Assembly (NCBI GenBank): GCA_937891045.1 | Contig: CALBEV010000017.1 | Coordinates: 1-17,188, forward strand | Length of the DNA: 17,188 nucleotides | DNA from: an uncultured Burkholderiales bacterium | Lineage (GTDB): Bacteria > Pseudomonadota > Gammaproteobacteria > Burkholderiales > Burkholderiaceae | Direction of reading: 5' to 3' | Shown: positions 1 to 9,000 of the stretch, in pieces | How positions within the stretch are numbered: the stretch's first letter is position 1 | How the letters are laid out: the number at the start of each line of letters is the position of its first letter | Program-made: the position numbers and the translations under genes | Notes under the pieces: generated by a model | Database searches by the model: none | What the model was told of the DNA's origin: nothing | What the model saw: the letters and a program-made list of their open reading frames with translations, nothing else

Positions 1-55
1 AACTCGCGACCTCAACCTTGGCAAGGTTGCGCTCTACCAACTGAGCTACTCCCGC
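1..55 (-). tRNA. tRNA-Gly(GCC), 3' end cut by window edge
   Basis: On the minus strand the acceptor stem begins GCGGGAG at position 55. It is followed by a D-arm with the usual AGCTCAG...GGTAGAGC pattern and an anticodon arm with stem CAACC/GGTTG and loop TTGCCAA, giving anticodon GCC (glycine). The T-arm starts at the edge, so the T-loop, the 3' acceptor strand and CCA lie outside the window. It follows lon on the same strand, 51 bases downstream of the lon stop. Confidence 0.95.
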
Positions 56-62
56 TTGAGCG

Positions 63-94
63 GCAAAGTATAGCCGAAAAACGACCCACTTTGC
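63..94. repeat. Short inverted repeat between lon and tRNA-Gly
   Basis: GCAAAGT (63-69) and ACTTTGC (88-94) are perfect 7-base inverted repeats separated by 18 bases. One arm overlaps the tRNA-Gly -10 box. It could form a hairpin at the 3' end of the lon transcript or be a binding site, but no U-tract follows on the minus strand, so it is not a canonical intrinsic terminator. It could be a chance match. Confidence 0.35.
67..72 (-). promoter_or_regulatory. Likely -10 box of the tRNA-Gly promoter
   Basis: The minus strand reads TATACT, five of six matches to the sigma-70 -10 consensus. It ends 11 bases before the first base of tRNA-Gly, so initiation at the normal distance would give a leader of about 5 nt. 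The hexamer 17 bases upstream, TGCAAA, is a poor -35. No lon terminator with a U-tract is seen in the gap, so some readthrough from lon is also possible. Confidence 0.55.
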
Positions 95-106
95 ACCGAC
101 CTGCTT

Positions 107-2524
107 TCAATGTTTCACAGATGCCGCTGCTGGAATGTCTGCCTTGGCAGGCGCAGCCACCATCGGTTCTTCATCTGGCAAAGGGGTGGGCATGCGCACC
201 AGGGAAATTTCCAAGACCTTGTCGAGCCAACGCACCGGAACGATCTCCAAATTCTGTTTCACATTGTCTGGAATCTCTTGCAAGTCCTTGATGTTCTCTT
301 CCGGGATCAGCACGGTTTTGATGCCACCGCGCAGTGCCGCCAGCAGCTTTTCTTTCAAGCCGCCGATGGCCGTGACTTCACCACGCAAGGTGATTTCACC
401 CGTCATGGCGACGTCGCTGCGCACCGCAATGCCGGTGAGGGCCGACACCATGGCCAAGGTCATGGCGGCACCGGCACTGGGGCCGTCTTTGGGCGTGGCG
501 CCGTCTGGCACGTGGATGTGGATGTCGCTCTTCTCAAAGGTTTCAGCCTTGATACCCAGCGAATGGGCCCGGCTGCGCACCACGGTGCGGGCGGCTTCCA
601 CTGACTCTTTCATCACGTCACCCAAAGAACCGGTGCGGATGATATTGCCCTTGCCTGGCATGAGCGCGGCTTCGATGGTGAGCAAGTCGCCACCCACCTC
701 GGTCCAGGCCAAACCCACCACCTGACCGATTTGGTTTTCTTGCTCGGCGCGGCCATAGGTGTACTTGCGAACGCTCAAGTAATCGTTCAAGTTATCGGCG
801 TTCACCTTCACCAAAGGCGTGAGCGATTTCAGCAACAAGGCCTTGACCACTTTGCGGCAGATTTTGGAAATCTCACGTTCCAAGGAACGCACACCCGCTT
901 CCCGGGTGTAGTAGCGCACGATGTCGCGCACCGCAGATTCTTCAATCAGCAACTCTTCTTCCTTGATGCCGTTGTTCTTCAACTGCTTGGGGATCAGGTA
1001 GCGCAAGGCGATGTTGATTTTTTCGTCTTCGGTGTAGCCTGAGAGGCGAATGACTTCCATGCGGTCGAGCAGCGCGGGCGGGATGTTCATCGAGTTGGAG
1101 GTGGCCACAAACATGACGTCGCTCAAATCGAAATCCACCTCGGCGTAGTGGTCGTTGAAGGTGTTGTTTTGTTCGGGGTCGAGCACCTCAAGCAACGCAC
1201 TTGAAGGGTCGCCACGGAAGTCTGCGCCGAGCTTGTCGATTTCGTCGAGCAAGAACAAGGGGTTGCGGGTGTTCACCTTGGTCAGGTTTTGCAGCACCTT
1301 GCCGGGCAAGGCGCCGATGTAGGTGCGGCGATGCCCACGGATTTCGGCTTCGTCACGCATGCCACCCAAGGCCATGCGCACGTACTTGCGGCCGGTGGCT
1401 TTGGCGATGGACTGACCCAAAGAGGTTTTGCCCACGCCAGGAGGGCCCACCAAACACAGTATGGGCGCTTTCACTTTGTCGACGCGTTGCTGCACCGCCA
1501 AATATTCGAGGATGCGGTCTTTGACTTTTTCCAAACCGAAGTGGTCTTCGTTCAACACCGCTTCGGCATTCATCAAGTCGTGCTTGATCTTGGTTTTTTT
1601 GCTCCAAGGCAAATTCACCATGACGTCGATATAGTTGCGCACCACCGTGGCCTCGGCCGACATGGGCGACATGAGCTTGAGTTTTTTCAACTCGCCTTCA
1701 GTCTTTTTACGCGCCTCAGGCGACATGCGGGCGGCTTTGATCTTTTTCTCGATCTCTTCAATGTCCGCGCCCTCTTCGCCTTCACCCAGTTCTTTTTGGA
1801 TGGCTTTGACTTGTTCGTTCAGGTAGAAGTCGCGCTGGTTTTTTTCCATTTGGCGCTTGACGCGACCACGGATGCGCTTGTCCACATTCAGGATGTCGAC
1901 TTCGCGTTCAAGCTGTGTGAACAGGTTTTCCAAACGGGCTTTCACCTCCGGCAAGTCCAGCACGGCTTGTTTGTTTTCCAACTTCAGCGGCAGATGCGCC
2001 GCGATGGTGTCGGCCAAACGGCCAGCGTCGTCGATGCTGGCAATGGAGGTGAGGATTTCGGGTGGGATTTTTTTGTTCAGCTTCACGTACTGGTCAAACT
2101 GCTGCATGACCGCACGGCGCAAGGCTTCCACCTCGGTGTCCTGCTCGGCTGCGGCAGGCAAGGTGACCGGGGTGAGGTTGCAACTGAAGTGCGTCGGGCC
2201 GTCTTCGATGCGATTCACCGTGGCGCGTTGCTGGCCCTCGACCAACACCTTCACGGTACCGTCGGGCAGTTTGAGCATTTGCAAAATGGTGGAGACGCAG
2301 CCCACCTCGAACATGTCGGTGACCAAGGGCTCGTCCTTGGCCGCTGCCTTTTGCGCCACCAGCATGATGCTGCGGTCGGCGCTCATGGCAGATTCCAGCG
2401 CCTTGATGCTCTTGGGTCGCCCCACGAACAAAGGAATCACCATGTGCGGAAACACCACCACATCGCGCAACGGCAACAAGGGCAGATCCATGGGTTCTGA
2501 AGGCAGGGGGGTTTGTCCGGACAT
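107..2524 (-). CDS. lon: Lon ATP-dependent serine protease
   Basis: Lon is a cytoplasmic homo-hexameric AAA+ protease that degrades misfolded proteins and selected regulators. The 805-residue product has the full domain order: an N-terminal LonN substrate-binding region (about 15-210), a coiled linker rich in Lys/Glu (about 210-310), an AAA+ module with Walker A GPPGVGKT (360-367) and Walker B FLLDEID (near 424-430), and a C-terminal Ser-Lys protease domain. The nucleophile is Ser683 in PKDGPSAG and the partner Lys726 lies in GGLKEK, spaced 43 residues apart as in E. coli Lon. A TTG two codons upstream (2530) is in frame. I chose the ATG at 2524 because GGAAG lies 7 bases before it and would be only about 1 base from the TTG. 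It follows clpX on the same strand, but an intrinsic terminator lies between them. The length is normal for LonA. Confidence 0.97.
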   Translation of the reverse strand: MSGQTPLPSEPMDLPLLPLRDVVVFPHMVIPLFVGRPKSIKALESAMSADRSIMLVAQKAAAKDEPLVTDMFEVGCVSTILQMLKLPDGTVKVLVEGQQRATVNRIEDGPTHFSCNLTPVTLPAAAEQDTEVEALRRAVMQQFDQYVKLNKKIPPEILTSIASIDDAGRLADTIAAHLPLKLENKQAVLDLPEVKARLENLFTQLEREVDILNVDKRIRGRVKRQMEKNQRDFYLNEQVKAIQKELGEGEEGADIEEIEKKIKAARMSPEARKKTEGELKKLKLMSPMSAEATVVRNYIDVMVNLPWSKKTKIKHDLMNAEAVLNEDHFGLEKVKDRILEYLAVQQRVDKVKAPILCLVGPPGVGKTSLGQSIAKATGRKYVRMALGGMRDEAEIRGHRRTYIGALPGKVLQNLTKVNTRNPLFLLDEIDKLGADFRGDPSSALLEVLDPEQNNTFNDHYAEVDFDLSDVMFVATSNSMNIPPALLDRMEVIRLSGYTEDEKINIALRYLIPKQLKNNGIKEEELLIEESAVRDIVRYYTREAGVRSLEREISKICRKVVKALLLKSLTPLVKVNADNLNDYLSVRKYTYGRAEQENQIGQVVGLAWTEVGGDLLTIEAALMPGKGNIIRTGSLGDVMKESVEAARTVVRSRAHSLGIKAETFEKSDIHIHVPDGATPKDGPSAGAAMTLAMVSALTGIAVRSDVAMTGEITLRGEVTAIGGLKEKLLAALRGGIKTVLIPEENIKDLQEIPDNVKQNLEIVPVRWLDKVLEISLVRMPTPLPDEEPMVAAPAKADIPAAASVKH

Positions 2525-2541
2525 GGTCAAACTTCCAATCT

Positions 2542-2568
2542 AAAAAAAGGGGCAGCTATTGCCGCCCC
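2542..2568 (-). terminator. Intrinsic terminator between clpX and lon
   Basis: On the minus strand an 8-bp stem, GGGGCGGC with GCTGCCCC (one G-U pair), closes a 4-base loop AATA and is followed at once by seven U residues. It begins about 11 bases after the clpX stop and ends 17 bases before the lon ATG. It therefore terminates or attenuates tig-clpP-clpX transcripts ahead of lon, and leaves no room for a lon promoter downstream of it. Confidence 0.85.
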
Positions 2569-2578
2569 GGGGAGGGAA

Positions 2579-3841
2579 TCAGGCCTTTTTAGCGGCCTCA
2601 CGGTACACCAGCAGCGGGGGCTTGTTTTCGTCGATGGTGGACTCTTCCACCACGACTTTCTCCACATTGCTGCTGTTGGGCAAATCAAACATGGTGTCAA
2701 TCAGCGATTGTTCAAGGATGGAACGCAAGCCACGGGCACCGGTTTTGCGGTCCAACGCTTTTTTGGCAATGGCTTTGAGCGCGGTGGGGCGAATTTCAAG
2801 CTCCACACCTTCAATCGCGAACAATTTGCCGTATTGCTTGACCAATGCATTTTTGGGCTCGGTCAGGATTTGGATGAGGGCGTCTTCGGTGAGTTCGCTG
2901 AGCGTGGCCACCACCGGCAAGCGGCCTACCAACTCGGGGATCAGGCCAAACTTGATCAGGTCTTCGGGCTCGACTTGGCCAAACATTTCGGTGAGGCTGC
3001 GTTCTTGTTTGGTTTTGACGACGGCGCTGAAACCAATGCCCGAGCGCTCGGTGCGGTTTTCAATGACTTTTTCCAAACCTGCAAAAGCGCCACCGCAGAT
3101 GAACAAGATGTTGGTGGTGTCGACCTGCAGAAAGTCTTGATTGGGATGTTTGCGACCCCCTTGGGGTGGCACGCTGGCCATGGTGCCTTCAATCAACTTG
3201 AGCAAAGCCTGTTGCACGCCTTCGCCCGACACATCGCGGGTGATGGAGGGGTTGTCGGATTTGCGGGAAATTTTGTCGATCTCGTCGATGTAGACGATGC
3301 CGCGCTGGGCCCGCTCTACTTCGTAATTGCAGTTTTGCAGCAACTTTTGGATGATGTTCTCCACGTCCTCACCCACATAACCCGCTTCGGTCAGAGTGGT
3401 GGCGTCCGACATGACGAAAGGCACATCAAGCATGCGGGCCAAGGTTTGCGCCAGCAAGGTTTTGCCCGAGCCGGTGGGGCCGATCAACAAAATATTGCTT
3501 TTGGAGAGCTCGACCTCGTCTTTTTTGGCGTCTTTTTTGTGCTGCAAGCGCTTGTAGTGGTTGTAGACCGCCACAGCCAAAGACCGCTTGGCCGGTTCTT
3601 GGCCAATCACGTAGTTGTCGAGGTTGTTTTTGATTTCTGAAGGGGTGGGCAAATCGCCACGCCCTTCGCGCAGCGCAGTGGCGGGCAATTCATCACGGAT
3701 GATGTCGTTGCACAGGTCGATGCATTCGTCGCAAATGAAGACGGAGGGGCCAGCGATGAGCTTTTTCACTTCATGCTGGCTTTTGCCGCAGAAAGAGCAA
3801 TACAGCGTTTTCTCGCTGGTGGTTCCTTTTTTGTCGGCCAT
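2579..3841 (-). CDS. clpX: ClpX, ATP-dependent unfoldase of the ClpXP protease
   Basis: ClpX is a hexameric AAA+ unfoldase that recognises degradation tags (such as ssrA) and threads substrates into ClpP. The 420-residue product shows an N-terminal C4 zinc-binding domain (Cys15, Cys18, Cys37, Cys40), Walker A GPTGSGKT (121-128), pore-loop GYVG (154-157), Walker B IVYIDE (182-187) and the Arg-containing ARGLRS sensor-2 region. The ClpP-docking loop is visible as SGIGFSA. Length and domains are normal. The ATG at 3841 is preceded by AAGG about 10 bases upstream. The gene is 24 bases downstream of clpP and shares its transcript. Its 3' end carries a candidate heat-shock promoter reading towards lon, and transcription ends at the terminator after the stop. 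Confidence 0.98.
   Translation of the reverse strand: MADKKGTTSEKTLYCSFCGKSQHEVKKLIAGPSVFICDECIDLCNDIIRDELPATALREGRGDLPTPSEIKNNLDNYVIGQEPAKRSLAVAVYNHYKRLQHKKDAKKDEVELSKSNILLIGPTGSGKTLLAQTLARMLDVPFVMSDATTLTEAGYVGEDVENIIQKLLQNCNYEVERAQRGIVYIDEIDKISRKSDNPSITRDVSGEGVQQALLKLIEGTMASVPPQGGRKHPNQDFLQVDTTNILFICGGAFAGLEKVIENRTERSGIGFSAVVKTKQERSLTEMFGQVEPEDLIKFGLIPELVGRLPVVATLSELTEDALIQILTEPKNALVKQYGKLFAIEGVELEIRPTALKAIAKKALDRKTGARGLRSILEQSLIDTMFDLPNSSNVEKVVVEESTIDENKPPLLVYREAAKKA
2689..2716 (-). promoter_or_regulatory. Candidate sigma-32 (heat-shock) promoter for lon, inside clpX
   Basis: On the minus strand CTTGAA (2716-2711) is followed after 14 bases by CACCATGT (2696-2689). The known sigma-32 consensus is CTTGAA, 13-15 bases, CCCCATnT, so the -35 is exact and the -10 misses one defined base. 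It lies about 165 bases upstream of the lon ATG. In E. coli lon has its own sigma-32 promoter after clpX. The caveat is that the match falls in codons for a conserved ClpX stretch ([11 protein letters not shown]), so it may be a coding coincidence. Confidence 0.4.
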
Positions 3842-3865
3842 GCCGTGCTTACCTTTGTGTGAGGA

Positions 3866-4474
3866 TCAAGGACGTTTGGATATTACATCGTCCACCAGGC
3901 CGTAGGCTTTAGCCTCTTCGGCCGTCAGGTAGTAATCTCGCTCGGTATCCACCTCAATGCGGGACAAGGGTTGACCGGTGTTTTCGGCCAACATTTGGTT
4001 CAAACGCTCGCGGGTTTTCAAGATTTCGCGGGCCGCGATTTCAATTTCAGTGGCCTGGCCTTGGGTGCCGCCCAAAGGCTGGTGAATCATGACCTTGGAA
4101 TTGGGTAAGGAGAAACGCTTGCCTTTGGCCCCTGCTGCCAACAAGAAAGCACCCATGCTGGCCGCCATGCCGGTGCACAGCGTGGACACCTGGGGTTTGA
4201 TGAAGTGCATGGTGTCGTAGATGGCCATGCCAGCGCTCACCGAGCCACCGGGCGAGTTGATGTAGAGCGAAATGTCCTTGTCGGGGTTCTCGCTTTCCAA
4301 GAACAGCAACTGCGCCACCACCAAATTGGCGGTGTGGTCATTGACCGGACCGACCAAGAAAATGACGCGTTCGCGCAACAGCCTGGAATAAATGTCGTAG
4401 GCGCGCTCGCCACGACCGCTGGTTTCGATAACGACCGGCACCATGCCCAAGCCTTGAATATCCATTGCACTCAT
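3866..4474 (-). CDS. clpP: ClpP, ATP-dependent Clp protease proteolytic subunit
   Basis: ClpP forms the 14-subunit serine-protease barrel that cleaves polypeptides fed in by ClpX or ClpA. The 202-residue product carries the catalytic triad in standard contexts: Ser106 in GMAASMGAF, His131 in MIHQPLGG and Asp180 in [12 protein letters not shown]. These are all offset by five residues from E. coli precursor numbering (111/136/185). The ATG at 4474 has an excellent ribosome site, AGGAG 7 bases upstream. An internal ATG three codons later is possible but worse placed. The N-terminus probably holds a short propeptide, since the hydrophobic [13 protein letters not shown] segment marks the usual start of the mature chain. 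It sits 26 bases after tig and 24 before clpX, so the three are likely co-transcribed. Confidence 0.98.
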   Translation of the reverse strand: MSAMDIQGLGMVPVVIETSGRGERAYDIYSRLLRERVIFLVGPVNDHTANLVVAQLLFLESENPDKDISLYINSPGGSVSAGMAIYDTMHFIKPQVSTLCTGMAASMGAFLLAAGAKGKRFSLPNSKVMIHQPLGGTQGQATEIEIAAREILKTRERLNQMLAENTGQPLSRIEVDTERDYYLTAEEAKAYGLVDDVISKRP

Positions 4475-4500
4475 GCGTTTTCTCCTGTGGGGGTCGGGCC

Positions 4501-5811
4501 TTAAGCCTGGCCCATCAAATCGTCGAAGCTGATGTTTTTGTCTTTGACTTTCACCAAGGACATGACGTAGTTGGTGACGTTGTTCTCAATCACAATGGCT
4601 TCGACTTCCGCCATTCGGCGGTTGTCGCTGTAATACCAACGCGCCACCTCGGAAGGTTTTTCGTAGCTGGCGGCCAAATCTTCCACGTGGGCTTTGATTT
4701 GGTCTGGCGTGGCTTGGAGCTTGTGCATGCGCACCACTTCAGACACCACCAAGCCCATGCGCACCCGGCGTTCGGCTTGCGGGCGGAACACGTCTTCGGG
4801 AATCGGGGCTTTGTCGGCGTCTTTGATGCCGCGTTGTTTCAGCTCTTCACGCGCACCTTCACTCATGCGGTCAAGTTCAGACTGCACGATGGACTGGGGC
4901 AAATCGAGTTCGGCTTGGGCCACCAGGGCGTCCAAGGCCGCTTGCTTGTTGCGACCCAGCAAACGGAATTTGACTTCGCGCTCGAGGTTGTTGCGGATGT
5001 CGGTGCGCAGGCCGGTGACGGTGGCGTCCGCCACGCCCAAAGACTTGCACAGCTCTTCGGTGAGTTCGGGCAAATGGGCTGCTTCGAGCTTTTTCAGGGT
5101 GACCATGAAATCGGCGGTTTTGCCAGCCACATCCCGGCCTTGGTAGTCGTCGGGGAATTTCAGCGGGAAGGTTTTACTTTCGCCAGACTTCATGCCGCGG
5201 GCGGCGTCTTCGAATTCTTTCAACATTTGGCCTTCGCCGATGATGAACTGGAAGTCTTCGGCACGACCGCCATCAAAAGGTTCGCCATCAATCTTGCCTA
5301 AAAAGTCCACGGTGACGCGGTCGCCTTCGGCCGCAGCGGAATCCAAGCTGCGCTGGGCAAAACTGCGGCGTTGTTTGCGCAGGATGTCCACGGTTTTGTC
5401 GATGGCGGCTTCGGTCACTTCGGAGGTGACGCGCTCGACCTCTACTTGGGCCAAGTCTTTGAGTTTGACTTCGGGGTAGACCTCGAAGATCGCGTCAAAA
5501 GACATTTCTGTTTCAGAAGCCTGCTCTTTTTCGCTGATGCGGGGTTGGCCAGCCACGCGCAGTTGGGCTTCATTGGCGGCCAAATTGAAGGCCTCGCCCA
5601 CTTTGTCGTTCATCACTTCGTAGTGGACGGAATAGCCATAACGCTGGGCAACGATGTTCATTGGCACTTTGCCAGGACGAAATCCATCCACCTTGACTTG
5701 ACGCGCCAAGCGTTTCAAACGGGTGTTGACTTCGTTTTGAATGACAGAGGTGGGCAAAGTCAGTGTGATTTTGCGTTCTAGTTTTTCGAGGGTTTCAACA
5801 GTCACGGCCAT
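4501..5811 (-). CDS. tig: Trigger factor, ribosome-bound chaperone and peptidyl-prolyl isomerase
   Basis: Trigger factor docks at the ribosome exit tunnel and shields nascent chains. The 436-residue product has the ribosome-binding signature GFRPGKVP (43-50) in the N-terminal domain, an FKBP-type prolyl isomerase domain (about 160-242), and the helical C-terminal chaperone domain. It ends in a short FDDLMGQA tail. The frame is open a further 24 codons upstream, but that stretch would run into the T-arm and acceptor stem of tRNA-Leu and lacks homology. The ATG at 5811 gives the family N-terminus [14 protein letters not shown] and has GGAG about 10 bases upstream. It leads the tig-clpP-clpX series; no separate promoter is visible in the 37 bases after tRNA-Leu. 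Confidence 0.97.
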   Translation of the reverse strand: MAVTVETLEKLERKITLTLPTSVIQNEVNTRLKRLARQVKVDGFRPGKVPMNIVAQRYGYSVHYEVMNDKVGEAFNLAANEAQLRVAGQPRISEKEQASETEMSFDAIFEVYPEVKLKDLAQVEVERVTSEVTEAAIDKTVDILRKQRRSFAQRSLDSAAAEGDRVTVDFLGKIDGEPFDGGRAEDFQFIIGEGQMLKEFEDAARGMKSGESKTFPLKFPDDYQGRDVAGKTADFMVTLKKLEAAHLPELTEELCKSLGVADATVTGLRTDIRNNLEREVKFRLLGRNKQAALDALVAQAELDLPQSIVQSELDRMSEGAREELKQRGIKDADKAPIPEDVFRPQAERRVRMGLVVSEVVRMHKLQATPDQIKAHVEDLAASYEKPSEVARWYYSDNRRMAEVEAIVIENNVTNYVMSLVKVKDKNISFDDLMGQA

Positions 5812-5848
5812 CAGGCTTCTCCAAAATAAATCAGGCGCTTCTTGGTAT

Positions 5849-5935
5849 TGGTGCGCGGGGGGGGACTCGAACCCCCACACCATTGCTGGCGTCAGGACCT
5901 AAACCTGGTGCGTCTACCAATTTCGCCACCCGCGC
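5849..5935 (-). tRNA. tRNA-Leu(UAG) with encoded CCA
   Basis: The minus strand from 5935 reads GCGCGGG as the acceptor 5' strand, paired with CCCGCGC before discriminator A and an encoded CCA (5851-5849). The anticodon stem CCAGG encloses loop TTTAGGT, giving anticodon TAG (leucine). There is a long variable arm, as expected for the 87-nt leucine class, and the T-arm is GGGGG-TTCGAGT-CCCCC. It lies 37 bases upstream of tig on the same strand, with no terminator between them, so the tRNA and tig may share a primary transcript. Confidence 0.97.
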
Positions 5936-5943
5936 GGGTTCAC

Positions 5944-5980
5944 AAAAAAGCAAAGGGCAGTCTGCCAAGACAAACCGCCC
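5944..5980 (-). terminator. Intrinsic terminator of the RND efflux operon, just before tRNA-Leu
   Basis: On the minus strand a 10-bp stem, GGGCGGTTTG with CAGACTGCCC (two G-U pairs), encloses a 6-base loop and is followed by TTTGCTTTTTT. It lies 56-92 bases past the stop of the efflux pump gene and ends 8 bases before tRNA-Leu. It most likely ends the efflux transcript, isolating it from tRNA-Leu and tig. Confidence 0.75.
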
Positions 5981-6002
5981 GTCGAAAATCGGTCAGAGCG
6001 AA

Positions 6003-6008
6003 ATTCTA
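6003..6008 (-). promoter_or_regulatory. Possible -10 box upstream of tRNA-Leu/tig
   Basis: The minus strand reads TAGAAT (five of six to the -10 consensus) 67 bases before tRNA-Leu. No convincing -35 is found 16-18 bases upstream. A transcript starting here would have to pass the hairpin at 5955-5980 before reaching the tRNA, which makes the assignment uncertain. No better -10 is visible in the 8-base gap after the terminator. Confidence 0.25.
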
Positions 6009-6035
6009 CCCGCCCTGCCCTGAGCGCTTATGGCT

Positions 6036-9000
6036 TCAACGCTTGACCCTGAACCATGCGGCGTACATGGCTGGCAAGGCGAGCAGGGTGAGGACGGTGG
6101 CCACGATCAAACCACCCATGATGGCCACGGCCATTGGCCCCCAAAACACGCTGCGCGACAACGGGATCATGGCCAAAACCGCGGCAGCTGCCGTCAAAAC
6201 GATGGGGCGCAAGCGCCGCACCGCCGATTCCACGATGGCGTCCCACGCAGGCACACCACGTGCGCGGTCTTGCTCGATTTGATCAATCAAGATGACCGAG
6301 TTGCGCTGGATCATGCCCAGCAAAGCAATGACGCCCAGCAAGGCCACAAATCCAAAGGGCCTTCCAAGCAAGAGCAAAGCTGCCGCCACACCAGCAATAC
6401 CCAAGGGACCAGTCAAGAACACCAACATCGATCTGCTGAAGCTTTGCAACTGCAGCATGAGCAAGGTGAAGGTGACGAACAACATGAGCGGCACACCCGC
6501 GGCGATGGAGGCCGAGCCTTTTGAGCTTTCTTCCACCGCGCCAGCGACGCTGATGCGGTAATCGGGCTGGCCCCATTTCGCCTCCAAGGCTTTGAGTTCA
6601 GGCAGCAATTGCGCCGTGACCGTGGCACCTTGCAAGCCTTCCACGATGTCGGATTGCACCGTGATGGCGTAATCGCGGTTCTCACGCCACATCACACCAG
6701 GCTCCCAATCGAACGCGGGCTGGGCAATTTGCAACAAGGGAATGGCGCGTCCAGAGGCGGTCGGCACATAGGCACTGGCCAAGTCGGCCATGGTTTGACG
6801 CTCTGATTGGGGTTGCCGCAGCACGATGTCAATCAGTTTGTCGCCTTCGCGGAATTGACCCACCACCGAGCCGGTCAAAAGCACCCGGCTGGCTTGCGCG
6901 ATGGACTGGCTGGTCACGCCCAGGGCGCGGGCCTTGTCTTGGTCCACTTGCAATCGCAACACCTTGACGGATTCGTTCCAGTTGTCGTTCACGCCACGGG
7001 TGTTGGGGTTGGCCCGCATCGCGGCTTTCACCTCGTCGGCGTGCAAACGCAGCACTTTGGGGTCCGGCCCAGAAACACGAAACTGCACAGGGAAAGGCAC
7101 CGGCGGTCCGTTGGGCAACAGCTTGACCCGCGCTCTCACTTCGGGGAATTCGGTGGCCATCAAGGTCGGCAACTGCACCCGCAGGATTTCACGCTGCTTC
7201 AGGTCTTTGGGGATGACCATGAACTGGGACACATTGGTTTGCGGAAAAATTTGGTCCAGCGGCAGGTAAAAGCGCGGCACACCCGAACCCACCCACACGC
7301 TGACCGCTTCCACACCTTCGAGCTTCAACAAGCGTTGCTCGACGCGTTGGCTGATGGCTTCATTGGCCTCGAAGGACGCGCCTTCGGGCAGCCAAATGTC
7401 CATCATGATTTCGGGGCGGCTGGAGTCTGGGAAAAACTGCTGCTGCACCTTGCCCATGCCCAGAATGCCCAGGGCAAAAATCAAGATCGTGGCCCCAATC
7501 GTCAGCCAGCGGTGCTTGACACACCAATTCACGGCGCGGCGAAAACCGACATAAAACGCAGAATCAAACAATTCTGTGGGCGGGTCGCCAGGGCGGTGCG
7601 GTTTGACCTTCAGCAGCCAGGTGCCCATGTAGGGCACGAAGAACACCGACACCCACCAACTCAGCAGCAAAGCAATCACCGTGACGGCAAAGATCGCAAA
7701 GGTGTATTCACCGGTCACCGACTTGGCCAAACCGATGGGCAAAAAACCAGCGGCGGTGATCAGGGTGCCAGTCAGCATCGGCATGGCGGTCACGTCATAG
7801 GCATAGGTGGCGGCACGGACTTTGTCAAAGCCCTCCTCCATTTTGCGCACCATCATTTCCACGGCAATGATGGCGTCGTCCACCAGCAGGCCCAAAGCAA
7901 TGATCAAGGAACCCAAAGAAATTTTGTGCAGTCCAATGCCCCAGTAATACATGGCCAAAAACGTCATGGCCAACACCAGCGGAATCGTGATGCCCACCAC
8001 CAGCCCCGGGCGCATGTCGATGTAGTAGCCAAAGCGCCCGCCTTTGTGCCAACCGAGCGACACAAAACTGACCAGCAGCACGATGACCACCGCCTCGATC
8101 AGCACATTGACAAATTCACCCACCGAGCGGCTGACCGCTTTGGGTTGATCTTGGATTTGGCTCAAACTGATGCCCACTGGCAAGCTGTTGCGCACATTGG
8201 CCATGGTCTTGTCCAAGGCATGGCCCAGGGCAATGATGTCGCCGCCCTTGACCATGGACACACCCACTGCCAAGACCTGCTGACCCTGGTGCCGCACTTT
8301 CACGCTGGCCGGGTCCACATAGTCCCGCCGAATCTGAGCAATGTCACCCAATCGCAGTTGCTGGCCCGAGGCGCCACGGATGGGCATGGTTTGCAGTTGG
8401 GCGATGGCTTCAAACTGACCCGCCACGCGGATTTGCACCACATCCGAGGGGGTTTGCAACGCACCCGCGCTTTCCACTGCGTTTTGCTGACCCAGTTGCG
8501 CCAGCACGGCGTTCAGATCGAGACCCAATTGGGCCAAGCGTTTCTGCGGAATTTCGATGAAGATTTTTTCGTCTTGAACGCCAAACAATTCGACCTTGGA
8601 CACGTCTTTCACACGCAGCAGCTGTTGCCGAACCTTGTCGGCCTCGATTCTCATTTCGGCAGGGCTGAAGCCATCCGAAGACAGGGCATAAATGACGCCA
8701 TAGACATCGCCAAAGTCATCGTTGAAAAACGGCCCCTGCACGCCTTGCGGCAGGGTGTAGCGCATGTCGCCAATTTTTTTGCGCACCTGGTACCAAACAT
8801 CGGCCACATCGGCGGCTTTGGACGAGTCCTTTATTTGGAAAATGATTTGCGATTCGCCGGGCTTGGAATAGCTGCGTATCTTGTCGGCGTAGGGCGCTTC
8901 TTGCAGGGTGCGTTCTAGTTTGTCGGTGACTTGTTCGGCCACTTGCTGAGCCGTGGCGCCCGGCCAGTAGGTGCGAACCACCATGGCGCGGAAGGTGAAC

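Noticed and set aside
1289..2500. A 403-codon plus-strand frame opposite lon.
   Set aside because: Its composition (many His, Phe, Gln) is typical of the complement of a well-supported coding frame, and it has no recognisable domain.
2513..3640. A 375-codon plus-strand frame opposite clpX.
   Set aside because: It is an antisense shadow; ClpX on the minus strand has every expected motif.
5812..5848. A terminator or riboswitch between tRNA-Leu and tig.
   Set aside because: Only 37 bases are available, with a short direct repeat (GCCTGAT) and no convincing stem or U-tract.
5812..5883. A 24-codon N-terminal extension of trigger factor, in frame from GTG at 5883.
   Set aside because: It overlaps the 3' end of tRNA-Leu and lacks the conserved family start; the ATG at 5811 has a ribosome site and gives the usual N-terminus.
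6807..8918. A 703-codon open frame on the plus strand, antisense to the efflux permease.
   Set aside because: It is rich in His and Gln, as expected of an antisense shadow of a GC-rich membrane protein gene, and matches no family I recognise; the minus-strand permease is unambiguous.
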